A stretch of DNA of 64,000 bases from Azospirillum sp. TSH64 (GCF_003116035.1 NZ_LGQW01000015.1:641156-705155); one strand, 5' to 3'; counted from the first letter of the stretch, positions 48,422-57,584 are shown. Numbers and translations: made by a program. Notes: generated by a model not told the origin, from the sequence alone.

Positions 48422-49246
48422 ATGGCACAGCCTCAGTTGAAACTGGTCGGCGAGGCGGCGACGCAGCGCCTGTCCGGCGAGCCGCTGATCCGCATCGACG
48501 GCGTGACCAAGACCTACCGCACCCGCGACGGCGAGGTGCCGTCGCTCCGCCCCATCACCTTCGACGTGCGGCCGGGCGAGTTCCTGGTGATCGTCGGTCC
48601 GTCGGGCTGCGGCAAGTCCACCCTGCTGAAGATGCTGGCCGGCCTGCTGCCGGTCAGCAGCGGGACCATCAAAATCGAAGGCGACACGGTCACCGAGCCG
48701 CACGACGACACCGGCATCGTCTTCCAGAGCCCGACGCTGCTGGCCTGGCGCTCGGTCCTGCGCAACATCATGCTGCCGGTGGAGATCCGCCGGCTGCCGC
48801 GGGAGCGCTATCTGGAGCGGGCCCACAAGCTGGTCGAGATGACCGGGCTGAAGGGGTTCGAGCAGAAATATCCCTGGCAGCTGTCGGGCGGCATGCAGCA
48901 GCGCGCCGCCCTGTGCCGGGCACTGGTGCACGACCCGAAGATCCTGCTGATGGACGAGCCGTTCGGCGCGCTCGACGCCATGACGCGGGAACGGATGAAT
49001 GTCGAGCTGCAACGCATCCAGCATGAGACCGGCAAGACGGTGATCCTGATCACCCACTCCATCCCCGAGGCGGTGTTCCTGGCCGACCGGGTGATGGTGA
49101 TGTCGGAGCGTCCCGGCACCATCGCCGCCACCTACGAGGTCCCGCTGCCGCGCCCGCGGACGCTGGACGTGATGGGCGACCCGGTGTTCATCCAGCTGAC
49201 CCAGACCATCCGCAAGCATTTCGCGGCGCAGGGGCATCTGGACTAA
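48422..49246 (+). CDS. ABC transporter ATP-binding protein (SsuB/TauB type)
   Basis: A 274-residue ATPase: Walker A GPSGCGKST, Q-loop IVFQSPTLLAWRSVLRNIMLPVEI (the TLLPW/TLLAW feature of this class), signature LSGGMQQRAALCRALV, Walker B LLMDEPFGALDAMTRERMN and ITHSIPEAVFLADRV. It pairs with the permease and receptor just upstream. ATG 48422 is favoured (AGGAG just upstream); a GTG at 48347 would add 25 repetitive residues. Confidence 0.92.
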   Translation: MAQPQLKLVGEAATQRLSGEPLIRIDGVTKTYRTRDGEVPSLRPITFDVRPGEFLVIVGPSGCGKSTLLKMLAGLLPVSSGTIKIEGDTVTEPHDDTGIVFQSPTLLAWRSVLRNIMLPVEIRRLPRERYLERAHKLVEMTGLKGFEQKYPWQLSGGMQQRAALCRALVHDPKILLMDEPFGALDAMTRERMNVELQRIQHETGKTVILITHSIPEAVFLADRVMVMSERPGTIAATYEVPLPRPRTLDVMGDPVFIQLTQTIRKHFAAQGHLD

Positions 49247-49294
49247 GCACCGGGCGCCCCGCCGGCACCGCAAACCGGCACCGCAGAAACTGTG

Positions 49295-49379
49295 CGTCAT
49301 CCCCGCGCAAGCGGGGATCGAGACAACTTCGCAGCCGACCCGCTACGCAGGCTGGGGTCCCGCATCCGCGGGGATGACG
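49295..49379. repeat. Dispersed inverted repeat of the GTCATCCCCGCG type
   Basis: CGTCATCCCCGCG (49295-49307) and CGCGGGGATGACG (49367-49379) are 13-bp perfect arms enclosing about 60 bp, which include a small CCCCGC/GCGGGG hairpin. It fills the gap between the ATPase gene and the enolase-superfamily gene. Similar elements are widespread in alphaproteobacterial genomes. Confidence 0.75.
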
Positions 49380-49407
49380 GCCGAAGACGTACCGAAAGAC
49401 ACTCGCC

Positions 49408-50784
49408 ATGTCCGCCCACCCGGCCGCCCCCCGTCTCCAGATCCGCGCCATCGAGCTGTACGAGCGGCCCGTCCGTTTCGTGAAGCCGTTCCGCTTCGGC
49501 GCGGTGACGGTGGAGGCCGCCCCGCAATCCTTCGTCCGTGCCCTGGTCGCGGTCGAGGGGCAGGGGGAAGCCTGGGGGGCGACGGCCGAGATGATGATGC
49601 CGAAATGGTTCGACAAGCGCCCGGACCGCAGCCCGGCCCAGACGGTGGACGGCCTGCGCCGCTCGCTGGTCGAAGCACGCGACGCCTATCTGTCCGACGA
49701 CCGGCTCGACACCGCCTTCGGCCATCACGCCGCCTACCGCCCGGCGCTGGAGCCGAAGCTGGCCGCCGCCTTCGGGCCGGCGCAGATCGACAAGGCGGTG
49801 CTGGACGGGCTGTTGCGGGTGCTGAACCTGAATGCCTTCGACGGGCTGGGCGGCAATGTCGCCGGGCTGGATGCACGGCTGGCACCCGACCTCGCCGGCT
49901 TCGATCTGGACGGGTTCCTGCGTGGGCTGTCCCCGCTCGACGAGGTCGAGCTGCGGCACACGGTTGGGCTGGTCGACAAGGCTGACGACCTGCGCGCCCT
50001 GCTGGAGCGCACGCCGCTGCGCTGGTTCAAGATCAAGCTGGGCGGCGATGCCGCCGCCGACGCCGAGCGGCTGGCGGAACTGGCCGCCGTGCTGGAAAGC
50101 GCCGCCCCCGGCTACCGCGCCACGCTGGACGGCAACGAGCAGTATCGCGACGCCGCCCATGTCGCCGAGCTGCTTGACCGCATCGACGCCTCTCCGGCGC
50201 TGGCCGGCTTCCGCAAGGCGCTCGCCTATCTGGAGCAGCCGATCGCGCGGGAGGCGGCGCTCGCCCGGCCGCTGGGCGCGGTGGCGGAGCGGGTGCCGGT
50301 GATCATCGACGAGTCCGACGACGGCTATGACGCCTTCCCGCGCGCCCGCGCGATGGGCTATCGCGGCGTGTCGTCGAAATCCTGCAAGGGCCTCTACAAG
50401 GCGATGCTCAACCGCGCCCGCTGCGCGGCGTGGGGGCCGCCGCACTTCATCTCCGCCGAGGATCTGACCTGCCAGGCCGGGCTGTCGGTGCAGCAGGACA
50501 CCGCGCTCGTCGCCTTCCTCGGCATCCCGCATGCCGAGCGCAACGGGCACCAGTATGGCGAGGGCTTCGGCAGCGCCGCCGAGGCCGACGCCTTCCTCAA
50601 AGCCCATCCCGGTTTCTACGACCGCCGCGCCGACGGCACCGTCAGGCTCGCCACCGGCTCCGGCCGGCTGCCGACCGTCCCGCTGCGCGGTCCCGGTTTC
50701 GCCTCTTCAGCGGGGCCCGACCGGGCCACGCTTTCCCCCCTTTCAAACCCGACATCAGCGTTTTCCGAAGGAGTCCTCCCATGA
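49408..50784 (+). CDS. Enolase-superfamily enzyme (mandelate racemase/muconate lactonizing type)
   Basis: A 458-residue protein with the alpha/beta barrel of the enolase superfamily. Visible catalytic parts: K208-x-K210 in WFKIKLGG, metal ligands D241 (TLDGNEQY), E276 (LEQP) and D301 (IIDES), and K324 in SSKSCKGL. A Lys on each side of the barrel suggests proton abstraction for racemisation or dehydration of a carboxylate. The C-terminus of about 45 residues (after VRLATGSGRLPTVPL) is extra and low in complexity. Its stop overlaps the next start by 4 nt. The family member is not a recognised acid-sugar dehydratase; substrate unknown. Confidence 0.88.
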   Translation: MSAHPAAPRLQIRAIELYERPVRFVKPFRFGAVTVEAAPQSFVRALVAVEGQGEAWGATAEMMMPKWFDKRPDRSPAQTVDGLRRSLVEARDAYLSDDRLDTAFGHHAAYRPALEPKLAAAFGPAQIDKAVLDGLLRVLNLNAFDGLGGNVAGLDARLAPDLAGFDLDGFLRGLSPLDEVELRHTVGLVDKADDLRALLERTPLRWFKIKLGGDAAADAERLAELAAVLESAAPGYRATLDGNEQYRDAAHVAELLDRIDASPALAGFRKALAYLEQPIAREAALARPLGAVAERVPVIIDESDDGYDAFPRARAMGYRGVSSKSCKGLYKAMLNRARCAAWGPPHFISAEDLTCQAGLSVQQDTALVAFLGIPHAERNGHQYGEGFGSAAEADAFLKAHPGFYDRRADGTVRLATGSGRLPTVPLRGPGFASSAGPDRATLSPLSNPTSAFSEGVLP

Positions 50785-51932
50785 GCACCAAGCGCCTTGG
50801 CCTCATCATGCACGGTGTCACCGGGCGGATGGGCATGAACCAGCACCTGATCCGCTCGATCCTGGCGATTCGCGCCCAGGGCGGCGTCACCCTGTCGGAC
50901 GGCTCGCGCGTCATGCCCGACCCGATCATCGTCGGCCGCAATGCCGAGAAGATGCAGGAGCTGGCCCGCCGCCACGGCATCGAGCGCTGGAGCGACAACA
51001 TCGACGCAGCGCTGGAAAACCCGGACGACGTGATCTTCTTTGACGCCGGCACCACCCAGATGCGCCCGACGCTGCTGGAGAAGGCGATCCGCGCCGGCAA
51101 GCATGTCTATTGCGAGAAGCCCATCGCCACCAACCTGGACGAGGCGCTGCGCGTCGTCCGGCTGGCCGCCGAGGCCGGGGTGAAGAACGGCACGGTGCAG
51201 GACAAGCTGTTCCTGCCGGGCCTGGAGAAGCTGCGCATGCTGCGCGACAGCGGCTTCTTCGGCCGCATGCTGTCGGTGCGCGGCGAGTTCGGCTACTGGG
51301 TGTTCGAGGGCGACTGGCAGGCGGCGCAGCGTCCCTCGTGGAACTACCGCGAGGAGGATGGCGGCGGCATCATCCTCGACATGATCTGCCACTGGCGCTA
51401 TGTGCTCGACAATCTGTTCGGCACGGTGAAGAGCATCTCCTGCCTGGGCGCCACCCACATTCCGGAGCGCTGGGACGAGAAGGGCAAGCCCTACAAGGCG
51501 ACCGCCGACGACGCCGCCTATGCGATGTTCGAGCTTGAGGGCGGTGTGATCGCCACCATCAACTCGTCCTGGTGCACCCGCGTCTACCGCGACGATCTGG
51601 TGACCTTCCATGTCGACGGCACCAACGGCTCGGCGGTCGCCGGATTGACCGACTGCGTGATCCAGCCACGCCAGGGCACGCCGCGCCCGGTGTGGAACCC
51701 CGACCAGAAGCAGACCATCGACTTCTACGACACCTGGCAGCCGGTGCCCGACAACGCCGTGTTCGACAACGGCTTCAAGGTGCAGTGGGAGTCCTTCATC
51801 CGCCATGTGGTCGAGGACACCCCCTACAATCACGGCCTGATCGAGGGCGCCAAGGGCGTCCAGCTGGTGGAGTGCGCCATGCAGAGCTGGCGCGAACGCC
51901 GCTGGGTCGACGTGCCGGCCATCGAGGGCTGA
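50781..51932 (+). CDS. Gfo/Idh/MocA-family oxidoreductase
   Basis: A 383-residue NAD(P)-dependent sugar or polyol dehydrogenase. The nucleotide-binding loop is GVTGRMGMNQ, somewhat unlike the common GxGxxG; the catalytic lysine is K113 in YCEKPIATN. DMICHWRYVLDNLFG and WGSAYAMFELEGG-like segments form the C-terminal substrate domain. Family members oxidise hydroxyls of inositols and glycosides to ketones. It overlaps the enolase-superfamily gene (ATGA) and precedes the DUF993 gene by 87 bp, so these act together. Confidence 0.9.
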   Translation: MSTKRLGLIMHGVTGRMGMNQHLIRSILAIRAQGGVTLSDGSRVMPDPIIVGRNAEKMQELARRHGIERWSDNIDAALENPDDVIFFDAGTTQMRPTLLEKAIRAGKHVYCEKPIATNLDEALRVVRLAAEAGVKNGTVQDKLFLPGLEKLRMLRDSGFFGRMLSVRGEFGYWVFEGDWQAAQRPSWNYREEDGGGIILDMICHWRYVLDNLFGTVKSISCLGATHIPERWDEKGKPYKATADDAAYAMFELEGGVIATINSSWCTRVYRDDLVTFHVDGTNGSAVAGLTDCVIQPRQGTPRPVWNPDQKQTIDFYDTWQPVPDNAVFDNGFKVQWESFIRHVVEDTPYNHGLIEGAKGVQLVECAMQSWRERRWVDVPAIEG

Positions 51933-52019
51933 GGCGTTCGCCGGGGAGGGGTGCGGACCGCCCCCTCCCCCACCCCTCCCCCGGCCCCTCCGCTGCGACT
52001 TATCCCAGGAATACCGCCC

Positions 52020-53180
52020 ATGCCGACCATCCGCCTCCCCCGCGCCGACCGCAGCATCGAAAGCTACACGCTGGCCCCGCCGCGCGGCTTTCCCGCCCGC
52101 ACCGAGCGGCCGCTGACCCGCATCGCCTTCGCCGCCGCCCATATGGTCGCCGACCCGCTGGCCGAGTGCGATCCCTGGCTGGCCCCGGCCATCGACTGGG
52201 AGCGCAGCATCGCCTTCCGCGAGCATCTGTGGGACCTCGGGCTCGGCGTCGCCGAGGCGATGGACACGGCGCAACGCGGCATGGGGCTGGACTGGCCGAC
52301 CTCGCTGGAGCTGATCCGGCGGTCGCAGTCGGCGGCCAAGGCGCGCGGCGGGGTGATCGCCTGCGGTGCCGGCACCGACCATCTGCCGCCGGAGAACGCC
52401 CGCAGCGTCGACGACGTCATCCGCGCCTATGAGGAGCAGATCGAGGCCATCGAAGCGCTGGACGGCCGCATCATCCTGATGGCGTCGCGCGCGCTGGCCC
52501 GCGTCGCCAAGGGGCCGGAGGATTACGTCCGCGTCTATGGCCGCATCCTGTCGCAGGTGAAACAGCCGGTGATCCTGCACTGGCTGGGCGACATGTTCGA
52601 CCCGGCGCTGGCCGGCTATTGGGGCACGGCCGACGTCGACGCGGCGATGGACACCGCGCTGTCGATCATCGGCGACTATGCACCGAAGGTGGACGGCATC
52701 AAGATCTCGCTGCTCGACAAGGACAAGGAGATCGTCATGCGCCGCCGCCTGCCGGAGGGCGTTCGCATGTACACCGGCGACGACTTCAATTACGCCGAGC
52801 TGATCGCCGGCGACGGGCAGCAGCATTCCGACGCGCTGCTCGGCATCTTCGATGCCATCGCGCCGGCCGCCGCGGCGGCGCTGGCCCATCTGGCAGACGG
52901 CGACGAGGCGGGGTTCCACGACATCCTGGCGCCGACCGTGCCGCTGTCGCGCCACATCTTCAAGGCGCCGACCCGCTTCTACAAGACCGGCGTCGTCTTC
53001 ATGGCCTATCTGAACGGCCATCAGGACCATTTCACCATGGTCGGCGGGCAGGAGAGCACCCGCTCCACCCTGCATCTGGCCGAGCTGTTCCGGCTGGCCG
53101 ACAAGGCCGGGCTGCTGTCCGATCCGGACCGCGCCGCCCAGCGGATGGCGGCGGTGCTGGCGGTGCGGGGGATTTCGTGA
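52020..53180 (+). CDS. DUF993 protein (aldolase-like TIM barrel)
   Basis: The 386-residue product matches DUF993 over its length: PLTRIAFAAAHMVADPL near the start, WERSIAFREHLWDLGLGVAEAMDTAQRGMGLDW, GACG-type GVIACGAGTDHL, PVILHWLGDMFDPALAGYWG, and KVDGIKISLLDKDKEI where a lysine sits where Schiff-base aldolases of the dihydrodipicolinate synthase group have theirs. DUF993 genes are usually found beside a TIM-barrel isomerase and a Gfo/Idh/MocA dehydrogenase, as here. A retro-aldol step is a reasonable guess; the reaction is not established by the sequence. Confidence 0.88.
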   Translation: MPTIRLPRADRSIESYTLAPPRGFPARTERPLTRIAFAAAHMVADPLAECDPWLAPAIDWERSIAFREHLWDLGLGVAEAMDTAQRGMGLDWPTSLELIRRSQSAAKARGGVIACGAGTDHLPPENARSVDDVIRAYEEQIEAIEALDGRIILMASRALARVAKGPEDYVRVYGRILSQVKQPVILHWLGDMFDPALAGYWGTADVDAAMDTALSIIGDYAPKVDGIKISLLDKDKEIVMRRRLPEGVRMYTGDDFNYAELIAGDGQQHSDALLGIFDAIAPAAAAALAHLADGDEAGFHDILAPTVPLSRHIFKAPTRFYKTGVVFMAYLNGHQDHFTMVGGQESTRSTLHLAELFRLADKAGLLSDPDRAAQRMAAVLAVRGIS

Positions 53181-54046
53181 TGCGGGATTTCTCCACGGAC
53201 CATCGCTGGCTGTCGATCAACACGGCCACGGTGCGCAAGCAGGGCAATCTCGTCGAGATCCTCGACGCCTGCGCCCGCCGCGGCATCCGCGGCGTGGCGC
53301 CCTGGCGCGATCAGGTGGCGGCGGTCGGGCTCGACGCCGCGGTGCAGGCGGTGCGCAGCGGCGAGCTGGCGCTGTCCGGCTATTGCCGCGGCGGCATGTT
53401 CCCGGCCGACCCGTCCAAGGCGGCGGAGGTGCGCGACGACAACCGCCGCGCGGTGGACGAGGCGGCAGCACTGGGGGCCGCCTGCCTCGTGCTGGTGGTC
53501 GGCGGGCTGCCACAATTCTCCCGCCCCGGATCGCCGGCCAGCAAGGACATCGCACTCGCCCGCTCGCAGGTGGAGGACGGCATCGCCGAGCTGCTGGACT
53601 ATGCCCGCAAGGCCGGCATGCCGCTGGCCATCGAGCCGCTGCACCCGATGTATGCCGCCGACCGCGCCTGCGTGAACACGATGGCCCATGCGCTCGACCT
53701 CTGCGACCGGCTGGATCCGGAGAAATCCGGGGCGCTGGGGGTGGCGGTCGACGTCTATCACGTCTGGTGGGACCCGGATCTGGAGGCGCAGATCCGCCGA
53801 GCCGGCAAGGAACGGCTGATGGCCTTCCATGTCTGCGACTGGCTGGTGCCGACCAGCGACCTGCTGCTCGACCGCGGCATGATGGGCGACGGCGTCATCG
53901 ACATCCCGCGCATCCGCGGCTGGGTCGAGGAGTGCGGCTTCGCCGGCTATTCGGAGGTGGAGATCTTCTCGCAGAACACCTGGTGGGAAAAGCCGATGGG
54001 CGAGGTGCTGGACACCTGCATCGAGCGGCACCGCAGCGCGGTTTGA
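53180..54046 (+). CDS. Sugar isomerase/epimerase, AP endonuclease 2-like TIM barrel
   Basis: A 288-residue protein with the metal ligands of this family in order: E in LAIEPLHPMYA, D and H in VAVDVYHVWWDP, H in MAFHVCDW and E in YSEVEIFS. Relatives isomerise or epimerise ketoses, or dehydrate inosose. The start overlaps the DUF993 stop (TGATG), so the two are coupled. With the dehydrogenase and DUF993 gene it forms a three-enzyme module for a cyclic or open-chain polyol. Confidence 0.9.
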   Translation: MRDFSTDHRWLSINTATVRKQGNLVEILDACARRGIRGVAPWRDQVAAVGLDAAVQAVRSGELALSGYCRGGMFPADPSKAAEVRDDNRRAVDEAAALGAACLVLVVGGLPQFSRPGSPASKDIALARSQVEDGIAELLDYARKAGMPLAIEPLHPMYAADRACVNTMAHALDLCDRLDPEKSGALGVAVDVYHVWWDPDLEAQIRRAGKERLMAFHVCDWLVPTSDLLLDRGMMGDGVIDIPRIRGWVEECGFAGYSEVEIFSQNTWWEKPMGEVLDTCIERHRSAV

Positions 54047-54119
54047 AATCGCTGGCGGACGCTTCTACCATGGGGGAGAACCAGCCCCCTCCCCCGGACC
54101 GCAGGAGCCGGCTTCCCGC

Positions 54120-54812
54120 ATGGACAGCCTGACCGACACCCCCGACCCGGCGCCGTCCGCCCCCGCACCCGCCAGAGGTGCTGCGGCGCCAGCAAAGGTG
54201 ACCCGCGACCCGGAAGGGACGCGGGCCCGCATCATGGCCGCCGCGACGGAGGAGTTCGCCCGCTACGGGCTGGGCGGCGCCCGCGTCGACCGCATCGCCG
54301 AGCAGGCCGGCACCAACAAGCGCATGCTCTATTACCATGTCGGCAACAAGGAAGAGCTGTATCTGGCGGTGCTTGAGGATGCCTATGCCCACATCCGCGA
54401 CACCGAGCGCACGCTGAACCTCGACAAGCTGGCCCCGCCCGAGGCCATCGCGCGGCTGATCGGCTTCACCTGGCAGTATTTCATCGACCATCCCGAATTC
54501 ATGGCCCTGCTGAACATCGAGAACCTGCACCGGGCCGAGCTGCTGAAGACGTCGGGGCAGGTGCAGTCGATGCATTCCCCCTTCGTGCAGATGATCGGCG
54601 ACGTGCTGGCGCGCGGGGTGAAGCAGGGGGTGTTCCGCGCCGGGGTCGATGCGGTGCAGCTCTACATCTCCATCGCCGGGCTGTCCTACTTCTACCTGTC
54701 CAACGTCCACACTTTGTCGGTCATCTTCGGCCGCGACCTGCTGGCAGACCCGGCGAAGGACGAACGGCTGGACCATATGGTGGAGCTGGTGCTGAAGTCG
54801 CTGCGGCCGTGA
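54120..54812 (+). CDS. TetR-family regulator, RutR/YcdC-like
   Basis: A 230-residue TetR protein. After 35 Pro/Ala-rich residues the helix-turn-helix reads TRARIMAAATEEFARYGLGGARVDRIAEQAGTNKRMLYYHVGNKEELYLAVLEDAY, and the C-terminal half (FMALLNIENLHRAELLKTSG ... ISIAGLSYFYLSNVHTLSVIFGRDL) matches the YcdC/RutR-type ligand domain. It ends the plus-strand catabolic run and converges on the efflux genes. The TTTTAACC/GGTTAAAA palindrome at 46338 is the best candidate operator; the efflux pair is another possible target. Confidence 0.92.
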   Translation: MDSLTDTPDPAPSAPAPARGAAAPAKVTRDPEGTRARIMAAATEEFARYGLGGARVDRIAEQAGTNKRMLYYHVGNKEELYLAVLEDAYAHIRDTERTLNLDKLAPPEAIARLIGFTWQYFIDHPEFMALLNIENLHRAELLKTSGQVQSMHSPFVQMIGDVLARGVKQGVFRAGVDAVQLYISIAGLSYFYLSNVHTLSVIFGRDLLADPAKDERLDHMVELVLKSLRP

Positions 54813-54846
54813 GGGGGTGAGAGGAGTGGTCGGAGTCTGACCACTT

Positions 54847-56427
54847 CTACTGTTTCGGGGCCGGGCGCAGCAGGGCGATCAGCAGCAGGCCGCCGACGAT
54901 GAACCAGGCGATGACGACGAAACCGTCGATGTAGGCCAGCACATAGGCCTGCTTGCGCACCGCCGCCGCCAGCAGCGACAGGGCGCGGTCGCTCGCCTCC
55001 TCAGGCCCGGTGGAGCGGGCGGCGAGCCGCGCCATGCCGCCGGCCAGCCGGTGGACGGTGTCGGTGCCGCCGGCCACCACGTCGGACACCAAACGGAAGC
55101 TGTGGAACTGCTCGCGCACGCGGACGAAGGTCTGCATGAAGGCGGCCCCCAGCTCGCCGCCCAGCAGGCGCGAGGTCTGCAACAGCGCCCCCAGCGCCAG
55201 GATGTGGGCCTGGGACAGGTTCTTGATGTTGAAGTAGATCAGCGAGGTCATGGCGAAGGACTGGCCGAAGGCCTGCAACATCTGCGACGGCAGGAAATCG
55301 GCGCCGACCCAATCGGCCGTCAGGTGCGAGGCGAGCCAGCAGGCAAGTCCCACCGCGGCGAAGCCCGCCGCCATCACCACCCGCGGATCGGCATGGCGCA
55401 GCAGCGTGCCGACCAGCGGCGCCAGCAGGAACTGCGGCAAGGCGATCAGCAGCAGCGTGTCCCCGACCTCCAGCGCGCGGTAATTGTTCACGGTGATCAT
55501 GAACTGGGGCACCAGATAGGCGGTCGACAGCATGACCAGCCGCAGCAGCACCAGCAGCAGGCACAGAAGCGGGATGTTGCCGCGGAAGAGCGCGCTGAAG
55601 GTGATCCAGGGCTTGGGGCAGGTCAGCTCCTGCACGACGAAGGCGCCGACCAGCAGGCCGCCGGAGAGGAAGAGGCCGGTGATGAGGCCGGAGTTGAACC
55701 AGTCCAGCCGGTTGCCCTGGTCCAGCCCGGCATAGAGCAGGGCGAAGCCGAGGCTGGCATAGGCGATGCCCCACCAGTCGCCGTCCTTCAGCAGGTCGCG
55801 GCGCACCGGCTCGGCCGGCATGCCGAAATGGACGCACAGCGCCATCAGCGGCGCCAGCAGGGCGGTGTCCCAGAACAGCCAGCGCCAGTCGAGATGCTCG
55901 ATCACCCAGCCTTCGACCGAGGCGGCGAAGTTCAGCGACAGCTCGACGTTCATCGCGTAGACGGCGATGCCGTAGACGACATAGCGCGGCGGCAGGTTGC
56001 GGACGATGAAGCCGATGGTCAGCGGGATGAAGGTGCCCGACGACAGGCCGGCCAGCAGCTGGAAGGTCAGCACCCCGGTCAGCGTGCCGGTCAGCGGCAG
56101 GGCCAGCATCGCCAGCCCGTAGGTGAGGGAGGAGACCAGCAGCACCCGGCGCGGCCCGAACACCACGCCGAGGAAGGCGGCGGCCGGGGCGACCAGCATC
56201 TGCGCCACCGTGTAGGCGGTGGTGATCCAGGCGCCTTCGTCGAAGCCGATGCCGATGGCGCCGCGGATGTCGGCCAGCCCGAAGGTGGTGATGCGCGAGG
56301 TCAGGGTGGAGATCAGCGCCCCCAGCATGACGCCGAGCAGCCCGACGATGGGATGGTGGGTCAGGATCGGCTGGGCCGGGCGCAGCAGGATGCGGGACAG
56401 CCGCCCGCCGGCCAGACCGACGCTCAA
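54847..56427 (-). CDS. MFS multidrug efflux permease, DHA2/EmrB type
   Basis: A 526-residue protein with about 14 membrane segments, as in EmrB-type drug/proton antiporters. Motif A appears as FLGVVFGPRRVLLVSS, and the motif C region as LQLLAGLSSGTFIPLTIGFIVRNLP. The only sensible start is TTG at 56425-56427, whose TGA overlaps the stop of the membrane-fusion gene (TTGA), so translation is coupled; there is no ATG in frame near the N-terminus. With the HlyD-like partner it would export substrates across both membranes with an outer membrane channel from elsewhere. Confidence 0.9.
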   Translation of the reverse strand: MSVGLAGGRLSRILLRPAQPILTHHPIVGLLGVMLGALISTLTSRITTFGLADIRGAIGIGFDEGAWITTAYTVAQMLVAPAAAFLGVVFGPRRVLLVSSLTYGLAMLALPLTGTLTGVLTFQLLAGLSSGTFIPLTIGFIVRNLPPRYVVYGIAVYAMNVELSLNFAASVEGWVIEHLDWRWLFWDTALLAPLMALCVHFGMPAEPVRRDLLKDGDWWGIAYASLGFALLYAGLDQGNRLDWFNSGLITGLFLSGGLLVGAFVVQELTCPKPWITFSALFRGNIPLLCLLLVLLRLVMLSTAYLVPQFMITVNNYRALEVGDTLLLIALPQFLLAPLVGTLLRHADPRVVMAAGFAAVGLACWLASHLTADWVGADFLPSQMLQAFGQSFAMTSLIYFNIKNLSQAHILALGALLQTSRLLGGELGAAFMQTFVRVREQFHSFRLVSDVVAGGTDTVHRLAGGMARLAARSTGPEEASDRALSLLAAAVRKQAYVLAYIDGFVVIAWFIVGGLLLIALLRPAPKQ

Positions 56428-57584
56428 GATTTGCCCTCCTGGCCGCTCTCCCGAACCTCTCCATCCGTATCGATGGTGACGACGACGGACATGCCGGGGC
56501 GCAACCGGTCCTGCAAGGGATGGGGGCTGTCGAGGACGATCTTCACCGGAATGCGCTGGACGATCTTGGTGAAGTTGCCGGTGGCGTTGTCGGGGGGTAG
56601 CAGGGCGAACTGGCTGCCGCTGGCCGGCGACTGGGCGGCAACCCGGCCGGTCAGCGTCACGTCGGGAAAGCTGTCGATGCGGACGGTCGCCGGCAGGCCG
56701 GACCGGATCCGCGTCATCTGGGTTTCCTTGTAGTTGGCGATCACCCACACCGCCGGCAGCGGCACCAGCGTGACGATCTGGCTGCCCTGCCCGACATACT
56801 GGCCGGGGCGGACCTGCCGCTGGCCCACCATGCCGTCGGCCGGGGCGCGGATCGTCGTGCGGTCGAGCGTGATGCGGGCGAGGTCGAGATCGGCCTGCCG
56901 TTGCAGCCGGGTGGCCCTGGCTTGGCGCACCTGCACGTCGATGCCGTCGAACGCCGCCTTCTGCTGGTCGACCTGGGCCTGGCCCGCCTCCAGCGCCGCC
57001 TGGGCGCGGCGGGAGGTCGCCTGCGCCTGTTGCAGCGCCTGGAGCGTGCCGGCGACGCCCTGCTCGGTCAGGGAGCGCTGCCGCGCCTCCTCCAGCCGCG
57101 CCCGCCACGCCTCGGCCTCCAGCCCATGGACGTTCGCCTCGGCCTGATCGACCAGGGCGCGCTGGGTGCGTTTCTGGATGTCGAGCTGGGCGATGGCGGC
57201 GTCGGCGGCCTCAAGTGCGGCGTCGGCCTGCTGGACGCGGGCGCGGTAATCGTCGTCGACGATCATCGCCACCGGGTCGCCGGCCTTCACCTGCTGGAAG
57301 TCGCCGACCGGCATGTCGCGGACGACGCCCGCCACCTGGGCCGACAGCGGGGTGATGTCGGCCTGGAGATAGGCGTCGGTGGTGGTCTGGCGCGCGGCGG
57401 AGCCGAGCCAGCGGTCCCAGCGCGTGGCGAAGGCCACCAGCAGGACCGCCGCCAGCCCCAGCACCGCCAGCCGCACCAGCCAGGGACTCCAGGCAACCGG
57501 CGGGGCCGGCGGGGGAGAGGCCGGAGGCGGTTGCTGGACCGCTTGCAGGCCCACGGGCTGGGGTGGCGCTGCGGCATCGCTCAT
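56424..57584 (-). CDS. HlyD-family membrane fusion protein (EmrA-like)
   Basis: A 386-residue periplasmic adaptor: hydrophobic anchor at about 32-50 (WLVRLAVLGLAAVLLVAF), split lipoyl-like halves (ADITPLSAQVAGVVRDMPVGDFQQVKAGDPVAMIVDDDY and TIRAPADGMVGQRQVRPGQYVGQGSQIVTLVPLP) around a long coiled-coil hairpin rich in Ala/Gln/Glu, then a beta-barrel (PATVRIDSFPDVTLTGRVAAQSPASG). The C-terminal GMSVVVTIDT is typical. It links the MFS pump to an outer membrane factor. Confidence 0.93.
   Translation of the reverse strand: MSDAAAPPQPVGLQAVQQPPPASPPPAPPVAWSPWLVRLAVLGLAAVLLVAFATRWDRWLGSAARQTTTDAYLQADITPLSAQVAGVVRDMPVGDFQQVKAGDPVAMIVDDDYRARVQQADAALEAADAAIAQLDIQKRTQRALVDQAEANVHGLEAEAWRARLEEARQRSLTEQGVAGTLQALQQAQATSRRAQAALEAGQAQVDQQKAAFDGIDVQVRQARATRLQRQADLDLARITLDRTTIRAPADGMVGQRQVRPGQYVGQGSQIVTLVPLPAVWVIANYKETQMTRIRSGLPATVRIDSFPDVTLTGRVAAQSPASGSQFALLPPDNATGNFTKIVQRIPVKIVLDSPHPLQDRLRPGMSVVVTIDTDGEVRESGQEGKS

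Noticed and set aside
55051..56733. 560-residue plus-strand open frame opposite the efflux permease
   Set aside because: Gln/His/Arg-rich translation with no family match; the minus strand encodes a clear 14-segment transporter.
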